Below the pieces are notes generated by a model. That model saw nothing but the letters and a program-made list of their open reading frames with translations, had not been told where the DNA came from and did no database searches. 19,488 bases of DNA from Anoxybacillus sp050480245 (GTDB lineage: Bacteria > Bacillota > Bacilli > Bacillales > Anoxybacillaceae): NCBI GenBank assembly GCA_050480245.1, contig JBCNEQ010000087.1. One strand, written 5' to 3'. Positions 13,133-19,488 of this stretch are shown one piece after another. How positions within the stretch are numbered: position 1 is the first letter of the stretch; the number at the start of each line of letters is the position of its first letter. The position numbers and the translations under genes are program-made.

Positions 13133-13468
13133 ATGGCTTTGAAAGAATTTTCTTCTCAGCAGCAAACGATTGACTATAGCAAAGTCGTTCAATCAGCTTC
13201 TTTCCAACAGCTTATGCGTGAAAAACGCGGATTCATTTTGCCTTTCTCATTGTTCTTTTTAGCGTTTTATTTTACGTTGCCGATTTTAACATCGTATTCA
13301 ACTGTGCTTAACACTCCAGCATTCGGCTCCATTAGCTGGGCTTGGGTGTTCGCTTTCGCTCAATTCATCATGACATGGGTGCTTTGCATGTTGTACTCTA
13401 AACGCGCCGCACGTTTTGATGAAATCGTTGAAAAAATGAAACAAGAAGTAAAAGGAGGCAACATGTAA
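13133..13468 (+). CDS. DUF485 family membrane protein
   Basis: The 111-residue protein has two hydrophobic segments (about residues 34-57, beginning GFILPFSLFFLAFYF, and 66-88, ISWAWVFAFAQFIMTWVLCMLYS) flanked by charged ends. The DUF485 family (YjcH of E. coli, YwcB of B. subtilis) is nearly always encoded directly before an acetate-type sodium:solute symporter, as here. Its function is unknown; a role in assembly or activity of the symporter is commonly supposed. The site GAGGGGG lies about eight bases before the ATG. Its TAA stop shares a base with the ATG of the symporter, and AAAGGAGG for that gene is inside its own end, so the two are translationally coupled. Confidence 0.9.
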   Translation: MALKEFSSQQQTIDYSKVVQSASFQQLMREKRGFILPFSLFFLAFYFTLPILTSYSTVLNTPAFGSISWAWVFAFAQFIMTWVLCMLYSKRAARFDEIVEKMKQEVKGGNM

Positions 13469-15009
13469 TGAACGGATTAGCATTCGCCTTATTTTTAGCG
13501 ATTGTTGCATTAACGCTTATTATTACGTACTTTGCTTCCAAACGAACAAAAACAACGAGTGAGTTTTACACAGCCGACAGTTCATTAACTGGCTGGCAAA
13601 ACGGATTAGCAATCGCTGGAGACTACATGTCAGCTGCCTCATTTCTAGGTATTGCCGGAATGATTGCGTTAGTTGGTTTTGACGGATTTTTCTACAGCAT
13701 CGGCTTCCTCGTCGCATATCTTGTCGTTCTTTATATCGTTGCGGAGCCGCTTCGCAACTTAGGGAAGTATACGATGGCAGACATGATCGCCGCACGTTTT
13801 GATGATAAAAAAGTGCGCGGTGTGGCAGCATTAAGCACCGTTTCGATTTCTATTTTTTACATGATTGCACAACTTGTCGGCGCAGGCGCCCTCATTAAAC
13901 TTTTGTTAGGTATTGATTATGTGTACTCCGTCTTAATCGTCGGAACGTTGATGACCGTTTATGTCGTATTCGGCGGAATGACAGCAACAAGCTGGGTGCA
14001 AATTATAAAAGCTGTTTTATTAACGGGTGGTACGTTCATTATCTCTATCATGGTATTTGCGAAATTTGATTTTAGCATTTTCAAAATGTTTGAAGAAGTA
14101 AAAACAGCAACACCGTTAGGCGAAGCGTTTTTAAATCCAGGCAATAAGTTTAAAAATCCACTTGACACCATTTCGCTCAACTTAGCTCTCATCCTAGGTA
14201 CAGCAGGACTTCCACACATTTTAATTCGTTTCTTTACAGTGAAAGACGCACCAACAGCTCGAAAATCAGTCGTATATGCAACGTGGATTATCGGATTGTT
14301 CTATGTTATGACGATTTTCTTAGGATTCGGAGCAGCAGTATTTGTAGGCTACGATAAAATCGTTGCAGCAAACCCAGCTGGAAATATGGCTGCACCATTA
14401 TTAGCTGAAGCATTAGGCGGCGACTTCTTGTTCGCATTCGTTTCTGCGGTCGCGTTCGCAACCATTTTAGCCGTTGTCGCTGGACTTGTTTTATCTGCCG
14501 CATCAGCATTTGCCCACGACTTTTATAGCCATATTATTCGTCACGGGCAAGCAACAGAAAGAGAGCAAATGTTGGCTGCGCGTTGGGCATCAGTTGGAGT
14601 TGCCGTATTGTCCATTTTATTAGCGTTATTTGCTCAAAAAATGAACGTGGCATTCCTCGTTGCATTAGCGTTCGCCGTAGCAGCAAGCGCCAACTTGCCA
14701 ATCATTTTATTAACGATCTTTTGGAAGCGCTTTAATACAACAGGCGCCATTACAGGCATGCTCGTCGGCTTGTTTAGCTCGCTCTTGCTTGTAGCGCTTA
14801 GCCCGAACGTTTGGGCACCAGAGCCTGGTGTAGCCATTCTCGTTGGCGAACCAATTTTCAAACTTGCAAACCCAGGAATTGTGTCCATTCCGTTAGGCTT
14901 TATCGGGGCTATTGTCGGTACGCTCCTCTCATCGAAAAAAGCAGACGAGAAAAAATACGAAGAAATTCTCGTCAAAGCAAATACCGGCATAAAAGAACTA
15001 ACACATTAA
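13468..15009 (+). CDS. Cation/acetate symporter, SSS family (ActP/YwcA type)
   Basis: The 513-residue membrane protein belongs to the sodium:solute symporter family. The N-terminal TM1 is followed by SEFYTADSSLTGWQNGLAIAGDYMSAASFLGIAGMIAL (about residues 31-68), the hallmark of the acetate/pyruvate branch. GGMTATSWVQIIKAVLL and the family block GLPHILIRFFTVKDAPTARKS come next. About thirteen membrane segments can be counted. Length equals that of B. subtilis YwcA. Pairing with a DUF485 gene points to uptake of acetate or a similar small carboxylate; sodium coupling is family knowledge. A strong AAAGGAGG sits eight bases upstream of the start. A terminator at 15041-15075 ends the operon. Confidence 0.92.
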   Translation: MNGLAFALFLAIVALTLIITYFASKRTKTTSEFYTADSSLTGWQNGLAIAGDYMSAASFLGIAGMIALVGFDGFFYSIGFLVAYLVVLYIVAEPLRNLGKYTMADMIAARFDDKKVRGVAALSTVSISIFYMIAQLVGAGALIKLLLGIDYVYSVLIVGTLMTVYVVFGGMTATSWVQIIKAVLLTGGTFIISIMVFAKFDFSIFKMFEEVKTATPLGEAFLNPGNKFKNPLDTISLNLALILGTAGLPHILIRFFTVKDAPTARKSVVYATWIIGLFYVMTIFLGFGAAVFVGYDKIVAANPAGNMAAPLLAEALGGDFLFAFVSAVAFATILAVVAGLVLSAASAFAHDFYSHIIRHGQATEREQMLAARWASVGVAVLSILLALFAQKMNVAFLVALAFAVAASANLPIILLTIFWKRFNTTGAITGMLVGLFSSLLLVALSPNVWAPEPGVAILVGEPIFKLANPGIVSIPLGFIGAIVGTLLSSKKADEKKYEEILVKANTGIKELTH

Positions 15010-15040
15010 TGTTCGATCGATACATCCGAAACAATCATCT

Positions 15041-15075
15041 GAAAGAATCAGGGCGAAATTGCTCTGATTCTTTTC
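15041..15075 (+). terminator. Intrinsic terminator of the DUF485-symporter operon
   Basis: AAAGAATCAG (15042-15051) pairs with CTGATTCTTT (15064-15073) as a perfect 10-bp stem, extended by a small inner GC pair. The descending arm ends in TTTT. It is about 30 bases past the symporter stop. Confidence 0.8.
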
Positions 15076-15188
15076 AACTTTTCTATGCAATTTACTTCCA
15101 AATAAACAAGCAACAGCAACCGAAAATTCAAGCAGTAGATCGAGGAAAATCAATCCCTCAAGCAGTCACACCCATTCACCAAAAATAG

Positions 15189-15224
15189 AAAATCCCTTGA
15201 AGCCTTTTGGCACAAGGGATTTTT
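15189..15224 (-). terminator. Intrinsic terminator after tRNA-Val
   Basis: AAAATCCCTTG (15189-15199) pairs with CAAGGGATTTT (15213-15223), with an inner GCC/GGC stem. The minus strand continues into T-rich DNA. It follows the tRNA 3' end by only a few bases. Confidence 0.85.
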
Positions 15225-15227
15225 CGA

Positions 15228-15300
15228 TGATTCCGACTGGGCTCGAACCAGCGACCTCCACCCTGTCAAGGTGGCGCTCTCCCAGCTGAGCTACGGAATC
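15228..15300 (-). tRNA. tRNA-Val (anticodon GAC)
   Basis: On the minus strand the 73-nt sequence folds as a complete cloverleaf. The acceptor GATTCCG pairs with CGGAATC, and the D-arm is GCTCAGCTGGGAGAGC. The anticodon stem CCACC/GGTGG holds the loop TTGACAG, giving anticodon GAC (valine, codon GUC). The variable loop AGGTC and T-arm CTGGTTCGAGCCCAG follow, and the discriminator base is A. The 3' CCA is not encoded and must be added after transcription. It stands alone, with its own promoter and terminator. Confidence 0.97.
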
Positions 15301-15331
15301 GTATGTTGTTGTCCTATCGAACACATTTTTC

Positions 15332-15360
15332 ATTATACTCACCTCCGCCCACATTGTCAA
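15332..15360 (-). promoter_or_regulatory. Consensus promoter of tRNA-Val
   Basis: On the minus strand TTGACA (15355-15360) and TATAAT (15332-15337) are both perfect with a 17-bp spacer. The predicted start lies about 25 bases before the tRNA 5' end. Confidence 0.9.
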
Positions 15361-15380
15361 ATACTTTTTTAAAAAATTTT

Positions 15381-15477
15381 TAGCCATCGCATACGCAATG
15401 GCTAATGGCGGACAAAAAAGCGATTCCTCCCCCACTTACTCCCTTTGGTCGTTGCAGTCGGGGTCTCCTTGCCAAAG
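15381..15477. other. Unassigned spacer with two hairpins
   Basis: TAGCCAT (15381-15387) pairs with ATGGCTA (15398-15404), and CTTTGG (15443-15448) pairs with CCAAAG (15472-15477). Neither has a normal T-run, and I see no reading frame. The stretch lies between the divergent tRNA-Val and HD-gene promoters and its content is not recognised. Confidence 0.3.
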
Positions 15478-15507
15478 ACGATGAAGGAAAAACAGAAAAA
15501 ATATGTA

Positions 15508-15537
15508 TTGCCTTTCGCAAAGCAGACATGATATGAT
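15508..15537 (+). promoter_or_regulatory. Candidate promoter of the HD-domain gene
   Basis: TTGCCT (15508-15513) and TATGAT (15532-15537) are 18 bp apart, about 33 bp before the start codon. The -35 matches 4 and the -10 matches 5 consensus bases. Confidence 0.5.
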
Positions 15538-15570
15538 AATTAGAAAAACATTTGAAAGGGATGATGAGCT

Positions 15571-16107
15571 ATGAGACGTGTCACATTAACTGATATCTTC
15601 CTTCACCCCATCACCCAAAAATATTTAAAACGTTCTGGCGTGGCGCACGCCATTGCGACCGCATATCATGCGTATCGCCTCGCCTTGCAGTATGGGGTAA
15701 ACGTCGATTTGGCGACGAAAGCTGCATTGCTTCACGATATCGGTCATTATGAATGGTACTCAAACGGAACATGGGACTATGAAACATATAAACAAAACGA
15801 CATTCATGCGATCAAAGGGGCGGAGCGAGCGCATAAACTGCTTATTCGACTCGGAGAACATCCTCAACACGCCAAAGAAATCGCCCTCGCTATTTTGCTT
15901 CATACCGACTCGTATCTTCCAGAAGGAGAATTAAAACGAAAGCCGCTACAAACGATCGTCAAACTTGCTGATGAGGCAGATGAGGAACCGGGTGGCAAAC
16001 ATCATTATCGCCAAATCGATGATGAACTCGCCTTGAAAAAAATCCAACAACTCGATCGCATGGTCGAGCAACAACTACAACGTGATGCCCTCGACCAAAT
16101 TAGCTAA
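15571..16107 (+). CDS. HD-domain metal-dependent phosphohydrolase family protein
   Basis: The 178-residue soluble protein has the HD-superfamily pattern: H33 in the first helix, the HD doublet H55-D56 in ALLHDIGHYEW, further histidines at H79 and H111 (ILLHTDSY), and the closing aspartate D135 in VKLADEADE. Such residues bind one or two metals and hydrolyse phosphate esters, often of nucleotides; the substrate here is unknown. No fused domain is present, and the length is typical for stand-alone HD proteins. GAAAGGGATGATGAG precedes the ATG. The gene is single, convergent with metC, and its stop is one base before the hairpin at 16108. Confidence 0.85.
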   Translation: MRRVTLTDIFLHPITQKYLKRSGVAHAIATAYHAYRLALQYGVNVDLATKAALLHDIGHYEWYSNGTWDYETYKQNDIHAIKGAERAHKLLIRLGEHPQHAKEIALAILLHTDSYLPEGELKRKPLQTIVKLADEADEEPGGKHHYRQIDDELALKKIQQLDRMVEQQLQRDALDQIS

Positions 16108-16128
16108 GGCTAGGCGGTGTGCCTAGCC
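16108..16128. terminator. Shared hairpin between the HD gene and metC
   Basis: GGCTAGGC (16108-16115) and GCCTAGCC (16121-16128) form a perfect 8-bp GC-rich stem around GGTGT. It sits between two convergent stop codons, but neither strand has a proper T-run, so termination efficiency is uncertain. Confidence 0.5.
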
Positions 16129-17267
16129 TATACATACGACAATGCCTGTTCAAAATCGGCAAGCAAATCATCAATTGCTTCCAATCCAACACTTATGCGC
16201 AACAAGCCGTCCGTAATGCCGCGGCGGTGGCGCTCCGCTTTCGGCATCGCCGCGTGCGACATTTTTGCCGGATACGATAAAATCGACTCGACCGCTCCTA
16301 AACTGACCGCAAATACCGGAATGTGCGCATGTTTGACAAACGTCCGCACCGCTTGTTCATCTTCCAATTCAAACGACAGCACCGCACCAAACCCGCGCGC
16401 TTGCCCGCGATGAATGACGTGCCCTTCATGATGGGAAAGCCCTGGATAATACACATGTGCCACTTTCGGATGACGATGTAAAAACTGCGCCAATTGCATA
16501 GCTGAACGAGACGAATGCTCTAACCGAACGTGAAGCGTTTTTAACCCGCGCAACACAAGCCACGCATCTTGCACGCCAAGCACCGCACCAAACGAATACT
16601 GCAACTTCCGAAGCTCTTTTGCGAGCCGCTCGTCTTTCACGACCGCTAACCCTGCCACAACATCGCTATGCCCCGCTAAAAATTTCGTTGCGCTATGCAA
16701 AACGACATCGACACCGAGATCAAGCGGACGTTGCAAAATAGGCGTCGCAAACGTATTATCTAAAAACGTCAAACAGCCATGTGCTTTGGCAAGCTTCACA
16801 ACCCCGCGAATATCCGTAATTTTCAATAGCGGATTCGATGGCGTTTCCATATAAATGACTTTCGTATTCGGACGAATGTGACGCGCCACCGCATCTAAAT
16901 CGGTCATATCAACAAACGTATACTCAATACCAAATCGGCTCAATACGTCCGTGATGATGCGATACGTCCCTCCATATACATCATCGGTAATTAATACGTG
17001 ATCACCTTTTGACAACAATAAAAATGCCGTAGAAATGGCCGCCATGCCGGAAGCGAACGCAAATCCGCTGACTCCCCCCTCAAGTTCAGCAATCGTTTCC
17101 TCCAACGCCTCGCGCGTCGGATTGCCTGAACGACTATAATCGTACTTTCCAAACGTATCAAAATCAAACTGATGAAACGTCGATGCATGATGAATCGGGA
17201 CGCTAACTGCCCCTGTTTGCGCATCAATTCGCCATTTATTATGAACAAGTTGTGTTTGTAAATCCAT
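16128..17267 (-). CDS. metC: Cystathionine beta-lyase
   Basis: The 379-residue PLP enzyme of the Cys/Met-metabolism family (fold type I) would cleave cystathionine to homocysteine, pyruvate and ammonia in methionine synthesis. The Schiff-base lysine is K195 in HSATKFLAGHSD. Other family marks are YSRSGNPTREALE (44-56), FASGMAAIS (71-79), DDVYGGTYR (95-103) and the PLP aspartate D170 in FLDNTF. Members of this family (gamma-synthase, beta- and gamma-lyases) are hard to separate by sequence. The choice of MetC rests on position directly after metI, as in B. subtilis. GAGGTG at the end of metI serves as ribosome binding site, and only three bases separate the genes. Confidence 0.88.
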   Translation of the reverse strand: MDLQTQLVHNKWRIDAQTGAVSVPIHHASTFHQFDFDTFGKYDYSRSGNPTREALEETIAELEGGVSGFAFASGMAAISTAFLLLSKGDHVLITDDVYGGTYRIITDVLSRFGIEYTFVDMTDLDAVARHIRPNTKVIYMETPSNPLLKITDIRGVVKLAKAHGCLTFLDNTFATPILQRPLDLGVDVVLHSATKFLAGHSDVVAGLAVVKDERLAKELRKLQYSFGAVLGVQDAWLVLRGLKTLHVRLEHSSRSAMQLAQFLHRHPKVAHVYYPGLSHHEGHVIHRGQARGFGAVLSFELEDEQAVRTFVKHAHIPVFAVSLGAVESILSYPAKMSHAAMPKAERHRRGITDGLLRISVGLEAIDDLLADFEQALSYV

Positions 17268-17270
17268 CTT

Positions 17271-18374
17271 TTACACCTCTTTCATGCGTTGAAACGCTTG
17301 AGTTAAATCGGCAATTAAATCGTCCGCATGTTCAATGCCGACAGAAAAACGCAATAAGCGATTACACACCCCGTTTGCGATGCGAACATCCTCTGGAATA
17401 TCCATATGCGTTTGCGTCGCTGGATACGTAATAAAACTTTCGACACCGCCTAAACTTTCCGCAAACGTAATGAGCTTTAAACTTCGTAAAAAAGCATTCA
17501 CCCACTTTTCATCGCGCACGCGAAACGACAACATTCCTCCTCTTCCCGGATACAATACGTCCGTCACATCTTCATGTTCGACTAAAAATTTATATATCGC
17601 CTTTGCGTTTTGTTCGTGCTGACGCATGCGAAGCGCAAGCGTCTTCATGCCACGAATTAACAGCCATGAATCAAACGGAGACAACACCGCACCGATCGCA
17701 TTATGATACATCGCGAGTTGCTCGCACAGCTCTTTTCCTTTGGCAACAATGAGCCCGGCTAGCACATCGTTATGTCCTCCTAAATATTTTGTCGCGCTAT
17801 GAATGACGATATCAGCTCCTTTTGTGAGCGGCTTTTGCAGTACAGGGGTGTAAAACGTATTATCGACGATAAGAAGCAGCCCATGTTGTTTCGCAAACGC
17901 CGCGACCGCTTCGATGTCCGCTTCTTGCATGAGCGGATTTGTCGGCGTTTCTAAAAAAATCGCTTTTGTTTTTTCAGTCACATGCGCCTTTACCGCATCG
18001 AGATCGCGAAAATCAACGTATGTAAACGTCATGCCGCATTTGCGCCATCCTTTTTCAAACAAACGATACGTCCCGCCATATAAGTCGGCGGAAACGAGAA
18101 AATGGTCGCCGCTTTCAAACAGCGCAAACACCGTTTGAATCGCTGCCATGCCTGAGCTACATGCAAACCCTTGATCCCCTTCTTCTAACTGCGCAATCGC
18201 CTCCTCGACAATACGTCTCGTCGGGTTTCCTGTACGAATGTAATCGTACCCTGTCGATTGTCCGATTCCTTCATGACGATACGCCGTTGAAAAATATACT
18301 GGCGGATTGACCGTCCCTGTCGCTGTCTCGCTTCGATTGCCAATTTGCGCTAACCGTGTTTCGATATGACTCAT
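17271..18374 (-). CDS. metI: Cystathionine gamma-synthase / O-acetylhomoserine thiolyase MetI
   Basis: The 367-residue PLP enzyme forms cystathionine (or homocysteine directly) from O-acetylhomoserine. The Schiff-base lysine is K196 in HSATKYLGGHND. YDYIRTGNPTRR (43-54), SSGMAAIQT (73-81), DLYGGTYRLFE (97-107) and the PLP aspartate D171 in IVDNTFYTPVLQ are in place. The opening ETRLAQIGNRSETATGTVNPPVYFSTAYRHEGIG closely follows B. subtilis MetI, which supports the symbol. The ribosome binding site AAGGGAG is about seven bases before the ATG. Expression is under a SAM riboswitch in the leader (18397-18560), so high S-adenosylmethionine should end transcription before this gene. metC follows in the same operon. 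Confidence 0.92.
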   Translation of the reverse strand: MSHIETRLAQIGNRSETATGTVNPPVYFSTAYRHEGIGQSTGYDYIRTGNPTRRIVEEAIAQLEEGDQGFACSSGMAAIQTVFALFESGDHFLVSADLYGGTYRLFEKGWRKCGMTFTYVDFRDLDAVKAHVTEKTKAIFLETPTNPLMQEADIEAVAAFAKQHGLLLIVDNTFYTPVLQKPLTKGADIVIHSATKYLGGHNDVLAGLIVAKGKELCEQLAMYHNAIGAVLSPFDSWLLIRGMKTLALRMRQHEQNAKAIYKFLVEHEDVTDVLYPGRGGMLSFRVRDEKWVNAFLRSLKLITFAESLGGVESFITYPATQTHMDIPEDVRIANGVCNRLLRFSVGIEHADDLIADLTQAFQRMKEV

Positions 18375-18396
18375 TCGCTCTCTCCCTTTCTAATCT

Positions 18397-18430
18397 AAAA
18401 AAATAAAAGCCTTCAAAGAAGAAGGCTTTT
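18397..18430 (-). terminator. Riboswitch-controlled terminator of metI-metC
   Basis: AAAAGCCTTC (18405-18414) pairs with GAAGGCTTTT (18421-18430) around AAAGAA. On the minus strand it runs into TTTTATTTTTTT. Its ascending arm, with CTTCTTCTT, can instead pair with AAGAAGAAG in the 3' P1 strand of the aptamer, forming the antiterminator. Confidence 0.92.
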
Positions 18431-18452
18431 TTTGTCCGTAGACAATCGCTTC

Positions 18453-18560
18453 TTCTTATCTTCCGAATTGAACGCCAATTCGCTGGATTTAGCACCTGAC
18501 CGTTTCCGGCTGGTTGCTGAAGCTTCATCGGGCCAGTCCCTCCGCTTCTCTCGATAAGAA
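18453..18560 (-). ncRNA. SAM-I riboswitch (S-box) aptamer
   Basis: On the minus strand the P1 helix TTCTTATC (18553-18560) pairs with GATAAGAA (18453-18460). Between them lie the S-box signatures GAGAGAAGCGGAGGGACTGG, GATGAAGCTTCAGCAACC and GGTGCTAAATCCAGC in the expected order. The 3' P1 strand overlaps the sequence that can pair with the terminator arm, the standard OFF-switch arrangement: with SAM bound P1 is stable and transcription stops. It controls metI and metC. Confidence 0.97.
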
Positions 18561-18594
18561 CGCAAAACAATATCGAATTTTCTGATTTTTAATT

Positions 18595-18623
18595 AATGTA
18601 CATCATTTACAACAAAATTGCAA
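18595..18623 (-). promoter_or_regulatory. Candidate promoter of the S-box metI-metC operon
   Basis: On the minus strand TTGCAA (18618-18623) and TACATT (18595-18600) are 17 bp apart, about 35 bp before the aptamer. Each hexamer matches 4 of 6 bases, so another start nearer the aptamer is possible. Confidence 0.4.
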
Positions 18624-18674
18624 CTATTTTTTATCCTTTTCCAACACGTGAGGGCTTCCCCCGAGTCTTTTCTC

Positions 18675-19130
18675 TCATTCCGCCGCAAGAGCATCGGCTT
18701 TTGTCGGATGGACGGTACCCGCTGGATGTTGTGGCGGTGCATAGATGGAATACAATTTTAGCGGAACGTTTCCAATGTTTATTACATTATGCCATGTTCC
18801 AGCAGGGACAAAAATAGCAGAACCGTCGCCCACTCGTCGTTCAAACGTTAGCTCGTTTTTCTTTTTCCCCATCCGTACAATCCCTTCGCCTTGTTCAATA
18901 CGTAAAAATTGATCCGCGCCCGGATGAATTTCTAAACCAATATCCTCCCCGACACGCAAGCTCATTAACGTCACTTGTAAATGCGTACCTGTCCATAACG
19001 TCGTACAAAACATATTGTTTTGTTTCGTCGCTTCTTCTATTTGAACAACAAATGGATTCGGTCCGTAATCTTTCGCGGTTGCTGGCGGAAGCGGATAAGG
19101 CATGACCGGATATGGATACATTGGATACAC
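18675..19130 (-). CDS. Cupin-domain protein with Tyr/Pro-rich N-terminus
   Basis: The protein has 151 residues from a GTG at 19130 (148 from the ATG at 19121). After a Tyr/Pro-rich tail (YPMYPYPVMPYPLPP) comes FVVQIEEATKQNNMF and a single conserved beta-barrel cupin with EIHPGADQFLRIEQGEG (67-83) and PAGTWHNVIN (109-118). H69 and H114 could bind metal, while the second histidine of the usual HxH is glycine and the glutamate is aspartate. Function is not known; similar small cupins occur in Bacillus. The frame stays open to an ATG at 19235, but those 35 residues are translation of an IS605-type right end. GGAGG (19136-19140), five bases before the GTG, also belongs to that element, so the native start may have been altered by the insertion. 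No clear terminator follows. Confidence 0.8.
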   Translation of the reverse strand: MYPMYPYPVMPYPLPPATAKDYGPNPFVVQIEEATKQNNMFCTTLWTGTHLQVTLMSLRVGEDIGLEIHPGADQFLRIEQGEGIVRMGKKKNELTFERRVGDGSAIFVPAGTWHNVINIGNVPLKLYSIYAPPQHPAGTVHPTKADALAAE

Positions 19131-19131
19131 C

Positions 19132-19290
19132 TGAACCTCCCGATGGCTAAAGCCACGGGGTTCTTGTGTACAAAAGGGTTTCTCGTACACCTGCGTGTAG
19201 AACTCACCCTTGTTCCACAAGACTTTCATGGGCAAACACCTTACTGGTGCTTATCGCCCTGTGCGCCCGGTTCAAGACGCTTTTTATCAT
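19132..19290 (-). ncRNA. IS605/IS1341-type right end with probable omega-RNA (reRNA)
   Basis: Between the TnpB-like stop codon and the cupin start lies a structured 159-bp stretch. Its last part, minus strand, is a hairpin at 19133-19163: GAACC outer arm, CCG and TGGC, loop TTTA, GCCA, CGGG, closing GGTTC. A second stem, GTGTAC (19185-19190) with GTACAC (19166-19171), lies before it. This layout (protein stop, conserved RNA, terminal hairpin ending GGTTCA) matches right ends of IS200/IS605-family elements, where the transcript forms the scaffold of the TnpB guide RNA. The guide would begin at about 19131 and read into the cupin gene. The 19132 boundary is estimated from the hairpin. Confidence 0.6.
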
Positions 19291-19488
19291 TTAAATTCCC
19301 ATACTACTTACGACATATGGATGAAGATGAAGTCGTTTGATTTCTTCATCATGCAGTCGAATAAATTGATCCCATCTCTCTAAACATTTGTGTCTATCTA
19401 TTTCTTTTCGATTGTCTTTCACATTCATGATTAAAAATGCGCTGTATAAATCTCGTTGCACTCTGCGTCCGTCTACTTCGTGCCATCG
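19291..19488 (-). CDS. TnpB-like IS605 OrfB protein, C-terminal end (runs off the window)
   Basis: The last 65 residues of a protein whose start is beyond the window end are visible. VQRDLYSAFLIMNV (residues 10-23 of the visible part) resembles the third RuvC motif of TnpB proteins, where an aspartate followed by a small-residue helix completes the active site. The preceding RWHEVDGRR suits the end of the region before it. After it come DRHKCLERWDQFIRLHDEEIKRLHLH and a stop. The element's RNA end follows on the same strand. I infer an RNA-guided nuclease of an IS605/IS1341-type element; whether the rest of the gene is intact cannot be seen. Confidence 0.7.
   Translation of the reverse strand, partial: RWHEVDGRRVQRDLYSAFLIMNVKDNRKEIDRHKCLERWDQFIRLHDEEIKRLHLHPYVVSSMGI

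Noticed and set aside
15166..15435. Minus-strand ORF of 89 codons over the tRNA
   Set aside because: It contains VAQLGERHLDRVEVAGSSPV, the well-known artefact produced by translating tRNA genes; the tRNA-Val and its promoter and terminator explain the region.
19131..19235. 35-residue N-terminal extension of the cupin ORF
   Set aside because: These codons lie in the IS605-type right-end RNA and hairpin and are not cupin sequence; better-placed GTG and ATG starts follow a GGAGG.

Overview
The window looks like chromosome of a moderately thermophilic Bacillaceae member of the Anoxybacillus/Geobacillus group. The reasons are Bacillus-type gene clusters (ansR/ansA/ansB/mleA and metI-metC behind a SAM riboswitch), strong Shine-Dalgarno sequences, sigma-A promoters, many intrinsic terminators, and an amino acid permease that reads like the Geobacillus kaustophilus CAT/ApcT transporter. 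The genus is an inference from remembered protein similarity, not from a search.

Layout. 1-3460 (minus): an AI-2E-type membrane protein with its own terminator, then a two-gene operon of a DUF1611 P-loop protein and an alanine/ornithine-racemase-fold PLP enzyme that overlap by four bases. 3460-4480: an accessory pocket with a three-repeat CRISPR array on the minus strand, a leader carrying a consensus promoter, no cas genes, and a 5'-truncated Rpn-type nuclease/transposase remnant. 4490-8890: an asparagine/aspartate/malate module. AnsA makes aspartate from asparagine, AnsB makes fumarate, and MleA decarboxylates malate; AnsR is divergent and faces a spacer with repeated TTCGCGA motifs. 8900-12800 (minus): a 47-residue ORF, a DedA membrane protein, a CNNM/CorC-type protein with a TTG start and structured leader, and an APC cationic amino acid permease. 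12960-15080 (plus): a DUF485 protein and an acetate-type sodium:solute symporter. 15180-15360 (minus): a solitary tRNA-Val(GAC) with consensus promoter and terminator. 15570-16110 (plus): an HD-domain protein. 16128-18625 (minus): metC and metI under an S-box riboswitch whose aptamer, antiterminator and terminator pairings can all be traced. 18675-19488 (minus): a cupin gene abutting the right end of an IS605/IS1341-type element, with the element's probable omega-RNA and the C-terminus of its TnpB-like protein running off the window.

Most of the window is core metabolism and transport. The parts that deserve a second look are the cas-less CRISPR locus and its leader, the hairpin between that array and the DUF1611 operon, the DUF1611-racemase pair itself, the small ORF sharing a stop-codon hairpin with ansR, and the IS605 right end that now supplies the translation signals of the cupin gene. 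I did not find a clearly new defence or signalling system. All functional names rest on motifs and family recall.
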